64,000 bases of DNA from Branchipolynoe longqiensis (taxonomy: Eukaryota > Annelida > Polychaeta > Phyllodocida > Polynoidae): contig CM059194.1 in assembly GCA_030323885.1 (NCBI GenBank), forward strand, positions 12,448,963 through 12,512,962. Reading direction: 5' to 3'. Every line of letters starts with the position of its first letter. Within the stretch, counting starts at the first letter, position 1. Below the pieces are notes generated by a model, which was given only the letters and a program-made list of their open reading frames with translations, ran no database searches and was not told the origin of the DNA. A program made the position numbers and the translations under genes. Shown here in pieces: positions 41,570 to 52,415 of this stretch.

Positions 41570-42200
41570 AGTCGCCCGCGGACCACGTGCGATTGTTGAT
41601 CAGTGTTCTTTTTCTACCAATAACTCCAGAAATACCAGGAATTTTAAGGAATCATTTAACAGGTATGTTTATTAATATGTTTAGATTATTTTGTAAAAGT
41701 TTTGTAATTTATTACGAAGTATTAATGGAATTATTCGTGTTAATACGATTTGAATTATCCGATACGGTTTGTTTACTTCGACAGTTCGAGTCGCCAGCGA
41801 ACACGTGCGATTGTTGATCAGTGTTCTTTTTCTACCAATAACTCCAGAAATACCAGGAATTTTAAGGAATCATTTACCAGGTTTGTTTATTAATATGTTT
41901 AGATTATTTTGTAAAAGTTTTGTAATTTATTACGAAGTATTAATGGAATTATTCGTGTTAATACGATTTGAATTATCCGATACGGTTTGTTTACTTCGAA
42001 TCGCCACCGGAACACGTGCGATCGTTGAGCAGCGTTCTTTTTCTACCAATAACTCCAGAAATCCCAGGAATTTTAAGGAATCATTTACCAGGTTTGTTTA
42101 TTAATATGTTTAGATTATTTTGTAAAAGTTTTGTAATTTATTACGAAGTATTAATGGAATTATTCGTGTTAATACGATTTGAATTACCCTGTACGGAATT
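41570..42200. repeat. 211-218 bp tandem repeat, three copies
   Basis: Units starting near CACGTGCGATTGTTGATCAG at 41586, 41804 and 42015 share ATACCAGGAATTTTAAGGAA, ATTTTGTAAAAGTTTTGTAA and TACGATTTGAATTA almost without change. AT-rich, in sharp contrast with its GC-rich host. Confidence 0.92.
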
Positions 42201-42229
42201 TTGACGAAGAACCGCCATCTTGGTTTTTT

Positions 42230-42382
42230 CCGAGAAGACACTGTCACTATAGTGTCAATACGTACAGACTATATTAAATTTATAAGGTATGGGTTCTCGA
42301 TTTCTATTAATTTTGAATAAAACTAATATTTTTGCACCTGTAGGCTGTACGTACTGACACTATAGTGACAGTGTCTTCTCGG
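42230..42382. mobile_element. 153-bp hairpin element (MITE-like)
   Basis: Inverted arms 42230-42267 and 42345-42382 are 38 bp with a single mismatch (CCGAGAAGACACTGTC at the outer end, GTACAG at the inner end) around a 77-bp AT-rich centre. The arm itself contains the palindrome CACTATAGTG. No clear target duplication. Confidence 0.8.
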
Positions 42383-42705
42383 CTCGTCGGGTCGACGGTG
42401 GATGGTTGGACAAAACAACGTCGCCCCGACCGCGTTTGCCGCCGTCGCCCCGACCGCGTTTGCCGCCGTCGCCCCGACCGCGTTTGCCGCCGTCGCCCCG
42501 ACCGCGTTTGCCCGCCGTCGCCCGACGGCGTTTGCCGCCGTCGCCCCGACGGCGTTTGCCGCCGTCGCCCCGACGGCGTCGGGGCGACGCGGGCAAACGC
42601 CGTCGGGCCGACGGCGTTTGCCGCCGTCGCCCCGACGGCGGGAGGTTGGACAAAACAACGTCGGCCCGACGGCGTTTTCCACCGTCGGGCCGCCGTCGGG
42701 CCGCC
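42383..42705. repeat. 24-bp GTTTGCCGCCGTCGCCCCGA repeat
   Basis: About ten copies, the last few inverted around 42585-42610 (CGACGGCGTCGGGGCGACG). TTGGACAAAACAACGTCG occurs at 42407 and 42647. Open in several frames on both strands but not coding. Confidence 0.92.
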
Positions 42706-43149
42706 GTCGGGCCGACGACTGTGTGCTGTCTGGGTGGCAGGAGTGTCGCCGTGTGCGTGTTGACAGTGACAGCCGGTGTCGCCGTATGCATGTTGACAGC
42801 GACAGCCGGTGTCATGACAGCTTGACGGCTTGGGTGGTGTGGAAGACTTGGATACAGTGCTAGGATACACCAGCAGGTATGGGGCATGCACAATGAGTGA
42901 AGAAACAAGTAAGTCGTCATCAATTATTTCATAAAGTGTGTCGACTAGCAGGAGTGTCGCCGTGTGGGGGTTGACAGCGACAGCCTGTCATGACAGCTTG
43001 ACAGCGTGGTTGGTGTGGAACATGTGGATACAGTGCTAGGATACACCAGCGGGTAAGGCGTCGGGCACAATAAGGGAATGAGCAAGTAAGTCGTTGTCAG
43101 TTATTTCATAAAATGTGCCGGCTGGCAGGAGTGTCGCTGTCAGGAGTGT

Positions 43150-43794
43150 CGAGCCTAGCTACATAAAGGAAGCCGGATAAAACTATACTACAAATGGTTC
43201 AAATTTCACAGAGGGACAACTACATAATTGCTGTGTGGTAGACATGTACCGTCGAAAAACACAGGGGTGTGTGTAGTTGCACTGACATCTTAATCATCGT
43301 TCTGCTGTCACCGGTGTCACCGGTCAGAATTGACCATGTGCTTTTGACAGTTCCAATTGACAGTGACAGTAAGATCCGTAGTGTGCCTGTGTGTGTGTTT
43401 GGCTTGCACCGACAGCTTAATCAGTGTTCGACAATTCAACTGGTGTAGTGTGACAAACAGCCCTAGTTACATTGGAAGGCCGGGCACCGGTACTGCGGAC
43501 TGAATTGATATTTCGCATGAGCTCTAAATAATTGCTATAAATGCATGAGCTATAAATTACTGGCGGCCATTAAAGTTTCTAAAGCATACGGTTAACACTA
43601 GGGGCAGCGGCCATTGCAGTATTTGGAGTCATGTCAGCCAGTGTCATATCATTATGACACTGAGTCGTATGGGGATCCCAAGTAGCTATGCGGTTTGAGG
43701 CTGGTATAGAGTGATTGGAATACTTGACTTACCGTTGGGTAAATATATATATTACATATATTTAAATATATATGTTTTGCTGGGACTTTGACCC
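43150..43794. other. No gene recognised
   Basis: Contains TGACAGTTCCAATTGACAGT-like short repeats and scattered TGTCA motifs related to the preceding tandem array; a small TATATATTACATATATTTAA palindromic stretch is at 43745-43772. Confidence 0.5.
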
Positions 43795-44733
43795 ATGCCG
43801 GATCAGTATTGCCGGCCATGTGGACATAACCATGGGGCACCTGTAAATGCTAAATGTAATAGGACGCGGGGGCCGCTTCGCAGATCGGCACGTAATAAAA
43901 CGGCCATGGCGGCGAAGGAGCAGGGTGTTAAGGCAGAGATGGAAGCACCAAGGATTATAGAGGGACTGCCAGTGCACCATATAGAGGAAGACAGGGCTTT
44001 CAGTGACGAGGAGAGAGTCCTGGAGGCAAAGCTACGCAAGTTGGAGCAACGTAAGAAGCTAGCGATGATGGCGACGCGTACGCGGAAGTTGGAGGAGGAA
44101 CTAGCACAGTTAGAGGTGACCGAGAAACCGGCTCGTGGTAGGAGGGCATCTAAAGACAGGCGTCGCAAGCACCGGCGTCATTCGTCGAGTTCGTCGGATT
44201 CTCATGATCGTTCAACGAGTGCTGACAAGAAGTTTAAGAGTAAGTCGGATTTGAAGACTTTTGTCCGTGAGAAGAAATGTGTAACCAAACTGAACCCACA
44301 TGACTTGATAGAAGCAGGGTGCCATTGGGTGCTGGACAGGGATGATGCATCTTTAGATGATATGCGGAAGTTTGTTCGCCATATCCCATACATGTCTGGT
44401 AAGGCAAGAGGGGGCAAATTTGACCATTCAGCCCATGTTGGGTATGACACTGCGGTAAGAAGAGAGGCGGTGAAAGTTGGATTTAAGGCGTTCAGTACGG
44501 GAGCGCAGGAGCATGCGTTGGATTATTATTCATTCGAGAACATGCAGACGCGGAAGGCGACGTCTCAGCCAGCGGATACCGGAAGTGTCTTTATGAAGGA
44601 TGGCAAAAGGCCATGCTATGCACACAATAAACAGGATGGGTTTACGTTGCCGGCCTCGGAGTGTCAGTATGGGCACTGGTGTGCGAAATGTGGAGCATTG
44701 GTCCATACAAAAATTGCATGCACTAAAGATTGA
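43795..44733 (+). CDS. Ngaro-like gag/ORF1 protein
   Basis: 312 aa, intact. N-terminus has YCRPCGHNHGAPVNAKC (possible zinc site), then a coiled-coil candidate (VLEAKLRKLEQRKKLAMMAT, RKLEEELAQLEV) and an Arg/Ser-rich linker (DRRRKHRRHSSSSSDSHDRS). A globular part (DLKTFVREKKCVTKLNPHDL, GGKFDHSAHVGYDTAVRREA) follows. The C-terminal cluster CYAHNKQDGF and CQYGHWCAKCGALVHTKIAC is a CCHC-like knuckle pair similar to that of copy B. It probably packages element RNA. The downstream pol is degenerate, so retention of this frame may be by chance or recency. Confidence 0.65.
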   Translation: MPDQYCRPCGHNHGAPVNAKCNRTRGPLRRSARNKTAMAAKEQGVKAEMEAPRIIEGLPVHHIEEDRAFSDEERVLEAKLRKLEQRKKLAMMATRTRKLEEELAQLEVTEKPARGRRASKDRRRKHRRHSSSSSDSHDRSTSADKKFKSKSDLKTFVREKKCVTKLNPHDLIEAGCHWVLDRDDASLDDMRKFVRHIPYMSGKARGGKFDHSAHVGYDTAVRREAVKVGFKAFSTGAQEHALDYYSFENMQTRKATSQPADTGSVFMKDGKRPCYAHNKQDGFTLPASECQYGHWCAKCGALVHTKIACTKD

Positions 44734-44839
44734 GATACGGCGGTACAAGGCAGCCAAATTCAGTCGGATGATCAACCACAATTGTTCAGCACAAATACGG
44801 AGGTTGGGGCTGGGCGGACAACGGGAGACAGCATGACAT

Positions 44840-45705
44840 GTGGTGCGGGTTACAGCATTGACCATTTCGGGGGCAAGCCTTAGTGCGAATTGGAGGCGGC
44901 TGGCGCATCAGGACAGGCATGCATGTGTGACAGCGGCCAAGGAAGGAGCCGGGATAGGGTACTCAGTATCAGTCGCAGCGGGGGCTCCAACTACAGCGGG
45001 AATGAACTGTGATGCATATGCACTGGCGGGAGCAACCAACCATGAACTGACCGATTTCCGGGATATGGCCGATTCGCCTGCACCGTCGGGTTGGGAGCTG
45101 CCTAAATCAGATTGGTTATCAGTGACACTGCTTCGAGGGGACCTTGTATTCACAGCTGTGGACTTAACTCATGAGAATAATACTGTAGTGTTCACTGTTG
45201 ATAAGAGTTGTTCGTTGGGGACTTGTTGTTGTACTCACTATATTGCAGGTTGTCTGTCACAGTTGAAGCCTTGCCGGTTATTGTGCGAGTTATTTTTTCG
45301 TGGTACATTGGACTGTAATTGGGATTAAATGCTCAAGGGCTTTGTTTTTGGTTTCTATGTCATCAATATTGATTGTCCTGCCTCTTATGATTCACCAGTA
45401 ACCTTTGCTTTGCAGGATGTTGAGAGAGAATTTATTGTTAACAAGCTCCGCAGGGAAGTGGACGATGGCTATATTAGTAGGGTGACTAAAAACCAGCCTG
45501 TATACATAATGTCTTTTGTGTGAAGAAATCGACCACTGATCTATGAATGGTTGTCGATTGCTCCAAACCATACATGTCGTCTGTAAATAATTACGTTGAT
45601 GAAGTGAACCATTTTCGTATAGGGGAGTGGACGCTCTAGTTGATGAGATGTGACTTCATTGCGGTCACGGATATTAAAAATGCGTATAGATCGGTGGCTA
45701 TACTT
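44840..45705 (+). pseudogene. Ngaro-like pol N-terminus and RT fragment
   Basis: The frame 44840-45328 is weakly conserved, then after a stop 45329-45523 reads LKGFVFGFYVINIDC, VEREFIVNKLRREVDDGYIS, a pattern used at the start of Ngaro/DIRS RT. The following text is broken by stops but ends in CDFIAVTDIKNAYRSVAI, the motif A region with its catalytic Asp. Copy C is inserted a few bases later (45706), separating this from the RNase H block at 46961. Confidence 0.55.
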
Positions 45706-46960
45706 GATGTGTGGAGAGGAAGAGACCCTCCCCCCGCCTGCCGCTGTCGTGCAGCATTCGCGCCTCCCCTGCCAGCCGCCTCTCAGCTTTCTCCCTCACC
45801 CTCCCCCCGGCCCGCCGCTTTCTCACCTCCCACGACCTCGCCGTCCCTTCCTCCCTTAAAAGGCCGCCCGCCGGCCTCCCTCAGTCACTCGCCTTCCTGC
45901 CGTCCTCCCTGCTGCTCCAATTTTCTTTGGGCTACCTTCACCTCGTACCGCTCCAACACCCTCGGGCCGTTCCACATCATGCCAGGATGCGCAAAGGGAG
46001 AGGACGGAAGGCGGCCCAGATGACCGCCGCCGGCACGCCGGGACCCTCCTTGGGCACGCCAGGAGGCGCTTCATCTGCCGCGGCCCCGGGTTCCCCTCCG
46101 GCATCTGGGGACTGACCCTCGGGCACCAACGCCGCCATACTCCAGGAACTGCGGCAGATCACCAGCCGCCTGGATCTCCTCGAGGGCGGGCCGCCCACGG
46201 GCCCCTGGACATCCCCCCCGCCCGGCCTGAGGCGGCGGCCGGCCTACAGCACGCCGCCAATCCCAGCACCTCGGGCGCGCGCCGTCGGGGGGCTTACCCT
46301 CCGCCGCCACCTCAGGCGCCGCTCCCGGGGGCATTACACCCGCAGTATGAGCGTTACAGCCGCCTTACTGCACAGTCTCAGGACCGACCCTCGGGCACCG
46401 AGGCCGCCATCCTCCAGGCCATACAGCACCTCACCAGCCGCATGGAGGCCCTCGAGTCCGGGCCCGCCCAGGGGCCCCCGGAGACACCCCCGCCCGTGCC
46501 GAGGCGGCAACCGGTCTACACCACGCCACCCATCCCAGCACCTCGGGCGCACGTCATCACCCTCGGGCCGCACCACACCATGCCCGGAAACGGAAAAGGA
46601 AAGGGACGGAAAGGAGCCCGGACGACCGCCCTGGCCACGCCGGGACCCTCCTCGGGCACGCCGGGAGGCGCCTCACCTGCCCCAGCCCCGGCTCCCCTCC
46701 CGCGTCTCAGGACCGACCCTCGGGCACCGAGGCCGCCATCCTCCAGGCCATAGAGCACCTCACCAGCCGCATGGAGGCCCTCGAGTCCGGGCCCGCCCAG
46801 GGGCCCCCGGAGACACCCCCGCCCGCACCAAGGCGGCAACCGGTCTACACCACGCCGCCCATCCCAGCACCTCGGGCGCACGTCATCGGGGGGGCGGGGG
46901 GGGGCGTGCCCTTCGCCGCCACCTCATGCGCCGATCCCAGCCGCCTCAGATCCCTCCTGC
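45706..46960 (+). mobile_element. GC-rich retroelement copy C, inserted in the Ngaro-like RT
   Basis: Starts GATGTGTGGAGAGG, then GAGACCCTCCCCCCG as in copy B. TATA-like CCCTTAAAAGG is at 45853, followed by an ATGCCAGG start near 45979. The body is Pro/Arg/Gly-coding GC-rich sequence (ACGCCGGGACCCTCC repeated at 46038 and 46639) with a 330-bp tandem duplication and multiple frames, none clearly intact. It shares its 5' region with copies A and B. Confidence 0.6.
46379..46890. repeat. 330-bp tandem duplication in copy C
   Basis: AGGACCGACCCTCGGGCACC through CACCTCACCAGCCGCATGG, GGGCCCCCGGAGACACCCCC and CACCTCGGGCGCACGTCATC occurs at 46379-46560 and again at 46709-46890. A more diverged third version starts near 46113. 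Each carries the same helix-coding stretch, so the copies extend one gag domain. Confidence 0.88.
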
Positions 46961-47180
46961 GTGTCAGCTCATATTAATGTGAGGGAAATGTGGGCTGCCA
47001 TTTCGGCCGCTCACCGATGGGGTTCGCTTTGGGAGGGTAAGTCAATCATATTTATGACCGACAGTACTGTAGTCAGCTGCACAATATCATCTGGTAGGTC
47101 AAAGAATCGCATTATTATGGACTGGATTAAACGATTGTTTTGGCTATCTTGTCAATATAACTTTGGGGCTGTCTACATAC
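46961..47180 (+). pseudogene. RNase H fragment of the Ngaro-like element
   Basis: HINVREMWAAISAAHRWGSL gives the Glu block; FMTDSTVVSCTISSG is the second Asp block; IMDWIKRLFWLSCQYNF follows the usual spacing for Ngaro/DIRS RNase H. The first Asp block and the C-terminal block are absent. After NFGAVYIRN the sequence passes into a repeat shared with 40249. Confidence 0.62.
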
Positions 47181-47239
47181 GCAATTTGCCATCGTACGCA
47201 TTTATTGGCCTAAAGAATATATATATATATCTATAAATT

Positions 47240-48448
47240 AGGTTATTTCAACTAACTAGCTGTCCCCTCTCGCAGTTCAGGGTAATTATTAATGTTACTG
47301 AATTAATCCAGAAATACGTGGTCCAGCTAGAGATCCTGCTGCTGTCACTGATACGCAGTCTAAGTTAATGTCGGTATTTCCACCCTGAAGTAACACTACG
47401 TTAATTCTGTTAATGTGTTGTTGTAATATTCCCGCAGATGGGTAAGGTAACTGCATAAAGCTTGCTTAGGCATAAGGCCCTTAATTACATATAAAGCAAT
47501 GGAATATCAGGTTTTCCATAGCGGTTAATCTACAGTAATACTGGAGGATAGTAAAGAATGCAAGGAACGTCCCAATCCACCTTCACAAGCTCACAACTTT
47601 ATTCTTACTATAACTAACAATGATACCAGCGAAATATGCGTGATTAATAAAGAAGTATATATCTCCCTTTCCCTCCCGCATTGTTTGATTAAATTAGTTT
47701 TAGAATTTCGATAATAAAAACCTAAATATCGGCTGAACCGACAGAGCGTGCAAAAACATGTCTGCCTGGTCTGGCCCCGAATGCTCGACCCCATGTCATT
47801 GCTTAGCTAATCGCCAAGCAACGCTTTACCACCACAAACCCTCGCATTTACAAGTGAAAGCAATTTGCGCGCTTGTGGAACGAGTGCACAAATTGCTCAA
47901 GGTGAGTAGACACGCCCACTTCACTTACATCAATAATATGAAAGAAAAATACTAAAGTAATACGAGATTCTCACTCTCTATTCGAAGGGAATCATAACAA
48001 TGAACAGGAGGAGATGAATTCGATCTGTAAAGAAAGAAGCATTAATTACAGACATTTGACGATGGACTATTTTAATTTCACATTTCATCATATCGCATCA
48101 TGATAAATCACAGCACAAGGCATCACATCACATCACATCATAATACACCGCATCATAATACTTCCACTTCACTCCGCATATAAAATTTGCTATTAGCAAA
48201 TATCTACTGATAAGAGCGATTGATAGAAATATTTTGCTCTTCACATCTCATTATATACAACATAATAATAATATTAATAATAGTACTAATTCTACACATT
48301 CATTCACACATGTTTATATATATAAGCTATTTCTGAGGAAAATTGATAACATACTAAAACTAACATTATATGTATGCTTGCTTCTCTCCTTTCTCTTTTC
48401 TTTCCTTTCTCTCTCTCTTTCTCCCTCTCTTCTTCTTTCTCTTTGTCA
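47240..48448. other. AT-rich, no gene recognised
   Basis: Microsatellites (CATCA)n at 48118-48160, ATAATAATATT at 48262, and TTTCTCTCTC text at 48390-48440. No coding signal above background. Confidence 0.55.
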
Positions 48449-49086
48449 TTAATTTACTGTTACAAGTCTTGATTTGCTAATAGTGAAATCTCCAATGACC
48501 TGTGCTGAAATGATGGCGACAATCGAGTTGGCTAGAGCTTCTTTAAATGAGAGACATATTTTGGATGAACCGCGCTTCAGAATAGGATATACTCCCTCCA
48601 TATCAGTTCCGTAGGTAGACTCCTCCACATTGAAACAGAATACTGTCCTTCCTTTTTGAAAATCATCAGGAGTCAATGTACATAGATCTGGATATCTATG
48701 AGCTTTAACCATTGCATGAAAAGCTTCAATCACCTCCCCAGTTTCAAAATTAGGGGTTAAGGGTCTATCTGGAACACTTCGTCCATCTATTTCAAAGGAA
48801 ATATATTCTACTTTACAATGTTCTAAATTGAAGGGATTTCTACTGTAACTTCCTGAGTATGATATATCATTCACAAGTGTTAATGTGAGTTGATAAGGGA
48901 TTTTATCACTTAAACACCTGTAGTATCCCATGATTTAACACCGGCAGGAATTGTGAATAGTCTCATCATGGTTTGGGGATAAGTGAACTGCGCTACATTG
49001 TCCATGATGTGCGCAACATGGGTAATTGAATGAACGAGACTGAATCTCAGTAGATTAGGGCACCATGGCGCTGACTAAATTCTATT
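48449..49086 (-). pseudogene. Polinton 2 major capsid protein, C-terminal half, frameshifted
   Basis: From about 49086 one frame reads LLRFSLVHSITHVAHIMDNV, FTYPQTMMRLFTIPAG; near 48925 the frame changes and the 48931-48449 ORF continues with SYSGSYSRNPFNLEHCKVEY, IDGRSVPDRPLTPNFETGEV and FQKGRTVFCFNVE. The NPFN block, D-G-x-x-VP and PxF pattern match the second jelly-roll of the F54H12.2-like capsid family; Polinton 1 has the equivalent KNPFNFENKSITSLQLIM. The first jelly-roll is not found upstream. A decayed relic; identity to Polinton 1 appears low. Confidence 0.72.
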
Positions 49087-49479
49087 CTTAGAACTAATAA
49101 TTTTGGCCGCTGATTGACGCACCATCTACATGATACTTTGTGAACTCCTTATTGCGCATTTAACTTTAATTATGCAGTTATATTTAAATAAAACTGTTGG
49201 TGACATCTATATTCACTTTTTAGAAGTAAAATGGCTGCCTATTGATGCGCCACCTATAGTGATTTCCAGTCAAAGCCGATGATGTGGCACTGGAGATCTT
49301 CACTTCGACCAGACTTTTCAAACCGAGAGGACATACTTCTTCCGGCCAGATTTGGACTATAACTGGAGCGAGCATGGAAGTTGAAAGAAAACAAGAACAT
49401 GAGGTCGAGGTCATTGGCTATACCTTACAATATGCCGAATAGCTAGTCTTGTTCAAGTCAGACAACGGGTTGGCTTAAG

Positions 49480-50480
49480 GCATGCCGAGACAAAGCAATA
49501 CAAACAAATGGATCTGGCAGAGAAGCCTGGAGGCGGCCATGACAGCATGCTCGGCGAATCGCTACAGGGGCGATCGCTTGAGTCGACACGTCATTGCTCC
49601 TCCTTTGTACAATCGGCTGAACTCTCCTCTGATCCTGGATACCGGCATGAACGACAGACTTGTGAGAATTGTGGGTTCAAATCTTATTCAGTCGATTGCG
49701 CGGAGCGTCGGACGTGTGCCGGCATGGGAGGACGTGTTATCTACGATGCAGTTTCTCCCAGCCGGTGGTGTGCTGACGTCACGCCACTTGGAGGCGGCCA
49801 TGACAGCATGCTCGATGGATCGCTATGAAGGCGATCGTTTAAACCCACAAACCATCACTCCTCCGCGGTACAATCGGCTGAAACCTACTATCACCAAAAA
49901 GTGGACGCGATAAAGAACCCTGTGGAGGTAGCCTAAATGCATATATTGATGAACTGCAGGAAAACGCAGAGCGACGGAAATCCGGCTCCGTTGCGCTTCG
50001 CCGCTGGAGTGCTGATGTCATGACACGTGGAGGCGGCCATGACAGCATGCTCGACGGATCACTACGCAGGCGGTCGTCTGAGCTGACACGCCGAATGGAC
50101 ACGATAAAGAAGCCTGCGGATGTAGGATTAACCGTGGTTCTGGCTGCAGTAAAAAACCTCATTGACGATATCAAACCTGGTATTAATGCATGTATCGACG
50201 AACCACACGAAAATGCGGAACGACAAAAATCGAGGTCCACTACCCCGCACTGCCGGGGTCCTGACATCACGCCGTGGCAAGACGGCCATGACAGCATGCT
50301 CGACGGATCACTACGGAGCTGTTCAATAAAACCAAAACACCATAGCTCTTCCGTAGCTTTTCTGATGCTGGCCACTGGTATGAACGACGGACTTGTGAAA
50401 ACCGTGGGTTCGGATTTTGGCGGGCGACCATCATTGCGATGGTCTGTTAAAATGCTATTGCGCAGATGGTGTTGGTGGTG
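49480..50480 (+). repeat. About 250-bp tandem repeat, four copies
   Basis: GGCGGCCATGACAGCATGCT followed by CGACGGATCACTACG-type text occurs at 49531, 49793, 50031 and 50281. Other shared blocks are CTCCTTTGTACAATCGGCTG, GGTATGAACGACGGACTTGTG and GACACGATAAAGAA. It lies between the Polinton 2 capsid and ATPase remains; whether it is part of that element or inserted is unclear. Confidence 0.85.
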
Positions 50481-50484
50481 ATAC

Positions 50485-52050
50485 TATAGCCGCTGACCCA
50501 CCATGGAAGTAATAAATGACATGGCCGCAGGAAAGGCTTGAATGCTGATATCAGCAAACTGCATATACAATCGCCAGTGCTGACATTACAGAAATGGTGA
50601 CCAACATTAAGAACCAAAAATACACTAAGTCAAGTAACAAAAGCTGACACTCTACATTATAATTCTCAATGCTGACATCAGCGAACCTCACATGCAACCG
50701 ACAGCGTTGATTATATGGGAATGGTGACCCACATTAAGAACACAAAACTGACACTGCATAGACACAACCGGTTCCCGTGTTCTGTTGATGTACTCCTAGA
50801 ACAAAGTGACCAGGCTTAAGTATACATAGCCACACCATAGTCACGAGTATATCAACCTCCTGCACGAGAGCTCGGCCCTAGACTCAGCTTAGTCCAATGA
50901 TGACGAGGGCATAGCGCGGTACACAAAAGCTACCCTTAAACCATAGGTGCACACACATCAAGTAAACTATAGGTGCACACACATCAAGCCTCTCCTCAAT
51001 GAAACTGGATACAAATGATCGATGGACAGGAGACTTTTCACTTGGCAAGGCAAAAGTTGTCTACCTGAGTGCGTCTGATCTACATGCTAGATCTTCTTAG
51101 GCGGCCGTCATAGCGATGGTCTAGTAATTGTCTCAGACCGCAAAAGTCTCGAGGAATGCTGACATCACCACAACATCGAGGTCTGATAGTGCATAGGATG
51201 TGATTAATGACATCAGACTTCAAAGCACTTCCATCCATCTACCTGATCTTAATTCTGACATCAGCAAACCTTCCAGATAACTATGAAACAATGAAAAATG
51301 TAACAGCTGTTAAATACATACACCAGAGACATAAGTCAAGTAGCAAAAGATGAGGAACCACATTCTGATGACACTGGACATAACAGCCGGTCCGACAAAA
51401 CAATCACTCAGACTGTCAATTCAACAAAGGCCTCTACATTGTTGCTCTATCTCTTAAGGTTAGTGGGCCACCAAGCCTTATCACCATGGCACTCTTCTAA
51501 CAACTAAGGTGCAACTACACTAAGCACACGATATAACAAGATGACGATCTTCAGCCAATATGTGCAAGAGTGTACTGTCATCACATTAACATTCTCAATT
51601 GTCTTTCACCAACATATACCTGGTCGTAGTCGTACTGGGTGAATTCAGTTACCAAATCATGCACCATATAGGCATAATTGTCTAACTACACATGCCAAGG
51701 ACATAAGTCAAGTAACAAAAGCTGACAACCATAGTTAATGACACTGGTATAACATTCATCCACCAGTATGCGGCATGCTGAAAATCCACATTATAATCTT
51801 ACCTTGGATATACTCGTAGAATAAAGTGACACAGGCTTAAGTATACATAGCCACACTAATGTCACGAGTACAGCACCCTCCTTCCAGGGTGATGACCATC
51901 TAATGTTAGCAAACAGATTCGCTATCAATACTTCCACCAACTTAAAACACATTCCTAGAATAAGGTGACAGCATGACCATAACAATACCAGACGATAAGC
52001 TTCAAGAGGTTATCAGATAAACACAGACAATGCAACCTCACAGCAAGTGC
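50485..52050. repeat. Degenerate dispersed repeats, no gene
   Basis: Recurrent GCTGACATCAGC, ACATAAGTCAAGTAACAAAA, GTGACCCACATTAAGAAC and AGACTTAAGTATACATAGCC (50815 and 51835) point to an old, mutated long-period tandem repeat. No ORF of interest. Confidence 0.6.
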
Positions 52051-52332
52051 TCAGAAAAGATCAGAAAAAGCAAACATCTTCTCTTTGGATGGGATGCCCT
52101 CCATAAATTCAATATCTGTAATCTCTGCATCCATTTTATCAAACAACGGTGGCTCAACTCCATAACAATAGAGAATTTTATGAACAGCAATCTCAAATAG
52201 CGTTCAACGTTTGGATAATATCCTATGAATCAATGATGTTTTTCCACTGCCTGTTCCACTCATGCTAATAGTAGCTGGAGATTTTATACCCTGAAAAGCT
52301 TGATTATCATCTTCAATTGTAACAATCGACAT
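52051..52332 (-). pseudogene. Polinton 2 packaging ATPase (FtsK/HerA type), N-terminal fragment
   Basis: 94 codons from ATG at 52332, with an in-frame TGA at 52206-52204 and a stop at 52053. Walker A is at residues 25-33, SGTGSGKTS, preceded by a beta-strand (SPATISM). After the stop the text continues with ILYCYGVEPPLFDKM and IEFMEGIPSKEKM, which follows the W/Y-C-Y-G and F-x-EG-(L/I)P spacing of Polinton/adintovirus genome-packaging ATPases. The Walker B half is missing. It would pump the genome into the capsid. Too short for routine ORF calling. Confidence 0.68.
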
Positions 52333-52415
52333 GCTGATGAGGATTATGATTATGATGATGATAGAGATGATGCTTTTGAGATGTTATACTCATGAAAGGG
52401 GAGAGAGTTATGAGC

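Larger units (their letters stand above)
40877..42734. mobile_element. Terminal-inverted-repeat element made of CGTCGGGCC-type repeats
   Basis: Ends are inverted repeats: 40877-40905 starts CCCAGATAGCACACAG and 42706-42734 ends CTGTGTGCTGTCTGGG, 3 mismatches in 29. It is flanked by TG on both sides. Other units of the host tandem array (near 42945 and 43125) show the uninterrupted sequence, which defines the insertion. No transposase ORF; contents are minisatellites, 215-bp tandem repeats and a nested hairpin element. A 2-bp TG duplication fits no superfamily I can name with confidence. Confidence 0.75.
40790..43150 (+). repeat. Tandem array of about 190-bp units
   Basis: Units contain AGTAAGTCGT, TTATTTCATA, GTGCCGACTG-type, GGCAGGAGTGTCGCCGTGTG, TTGACAGCGACAGCC, TGTCATGACAGCTTGAC and GATACAGTGCTAGGATACAC. 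Landmark AAGTAAGTCGT occurs at about 40836, 42907 and 43085. The first interval is long because a 1858-bp element is inserted. Confidence 0.8.
43795..47240 (+). mobile_element. Ngaro-like tyrosine-recombinase retroelement, interrupted by copy C
   Basis: Gag-like ORF1 with terminal Cys/His cluster (43795-44733), degenerate pol start and RT fragment (44840-45705), insertion of GC-rich copy C (45706 to about 46960), then an RNase H block (46961-47180). Order and motifs fit Ngaro/DIRS-type pol. The RT palm and the recombinase are missing. Confidence 0.65.

Noticed and set aside
41586..42204. Hydrophobic ORFs in the 215-bp tandem repeats (NMFRLFCKSFVIYYEVLMEL)
   Set aside because: Same text repeated with each DNA unit; AT-rich repeat without start or splice signals.
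40860..42930. Several Arg/Gly/Pro-rich ORFs around CGTCGG repeats
   Set aside because: Open frames arise from the stop-poor 24-bp and 80-bp minisatellites; no start context or domain.
44840..45328. Independent 162-aa gene
   Set aside because: No family; position and frame between gag and RT make it a degenerate pol leader of the Ngaro-like element.
49480..50481. CRISPR-like direct repeats
   Set aside because: Units of about 250 bp with related, not unique, intervening sequence in a eukaryotic context; a tandem repeat, not a CRISPR array.
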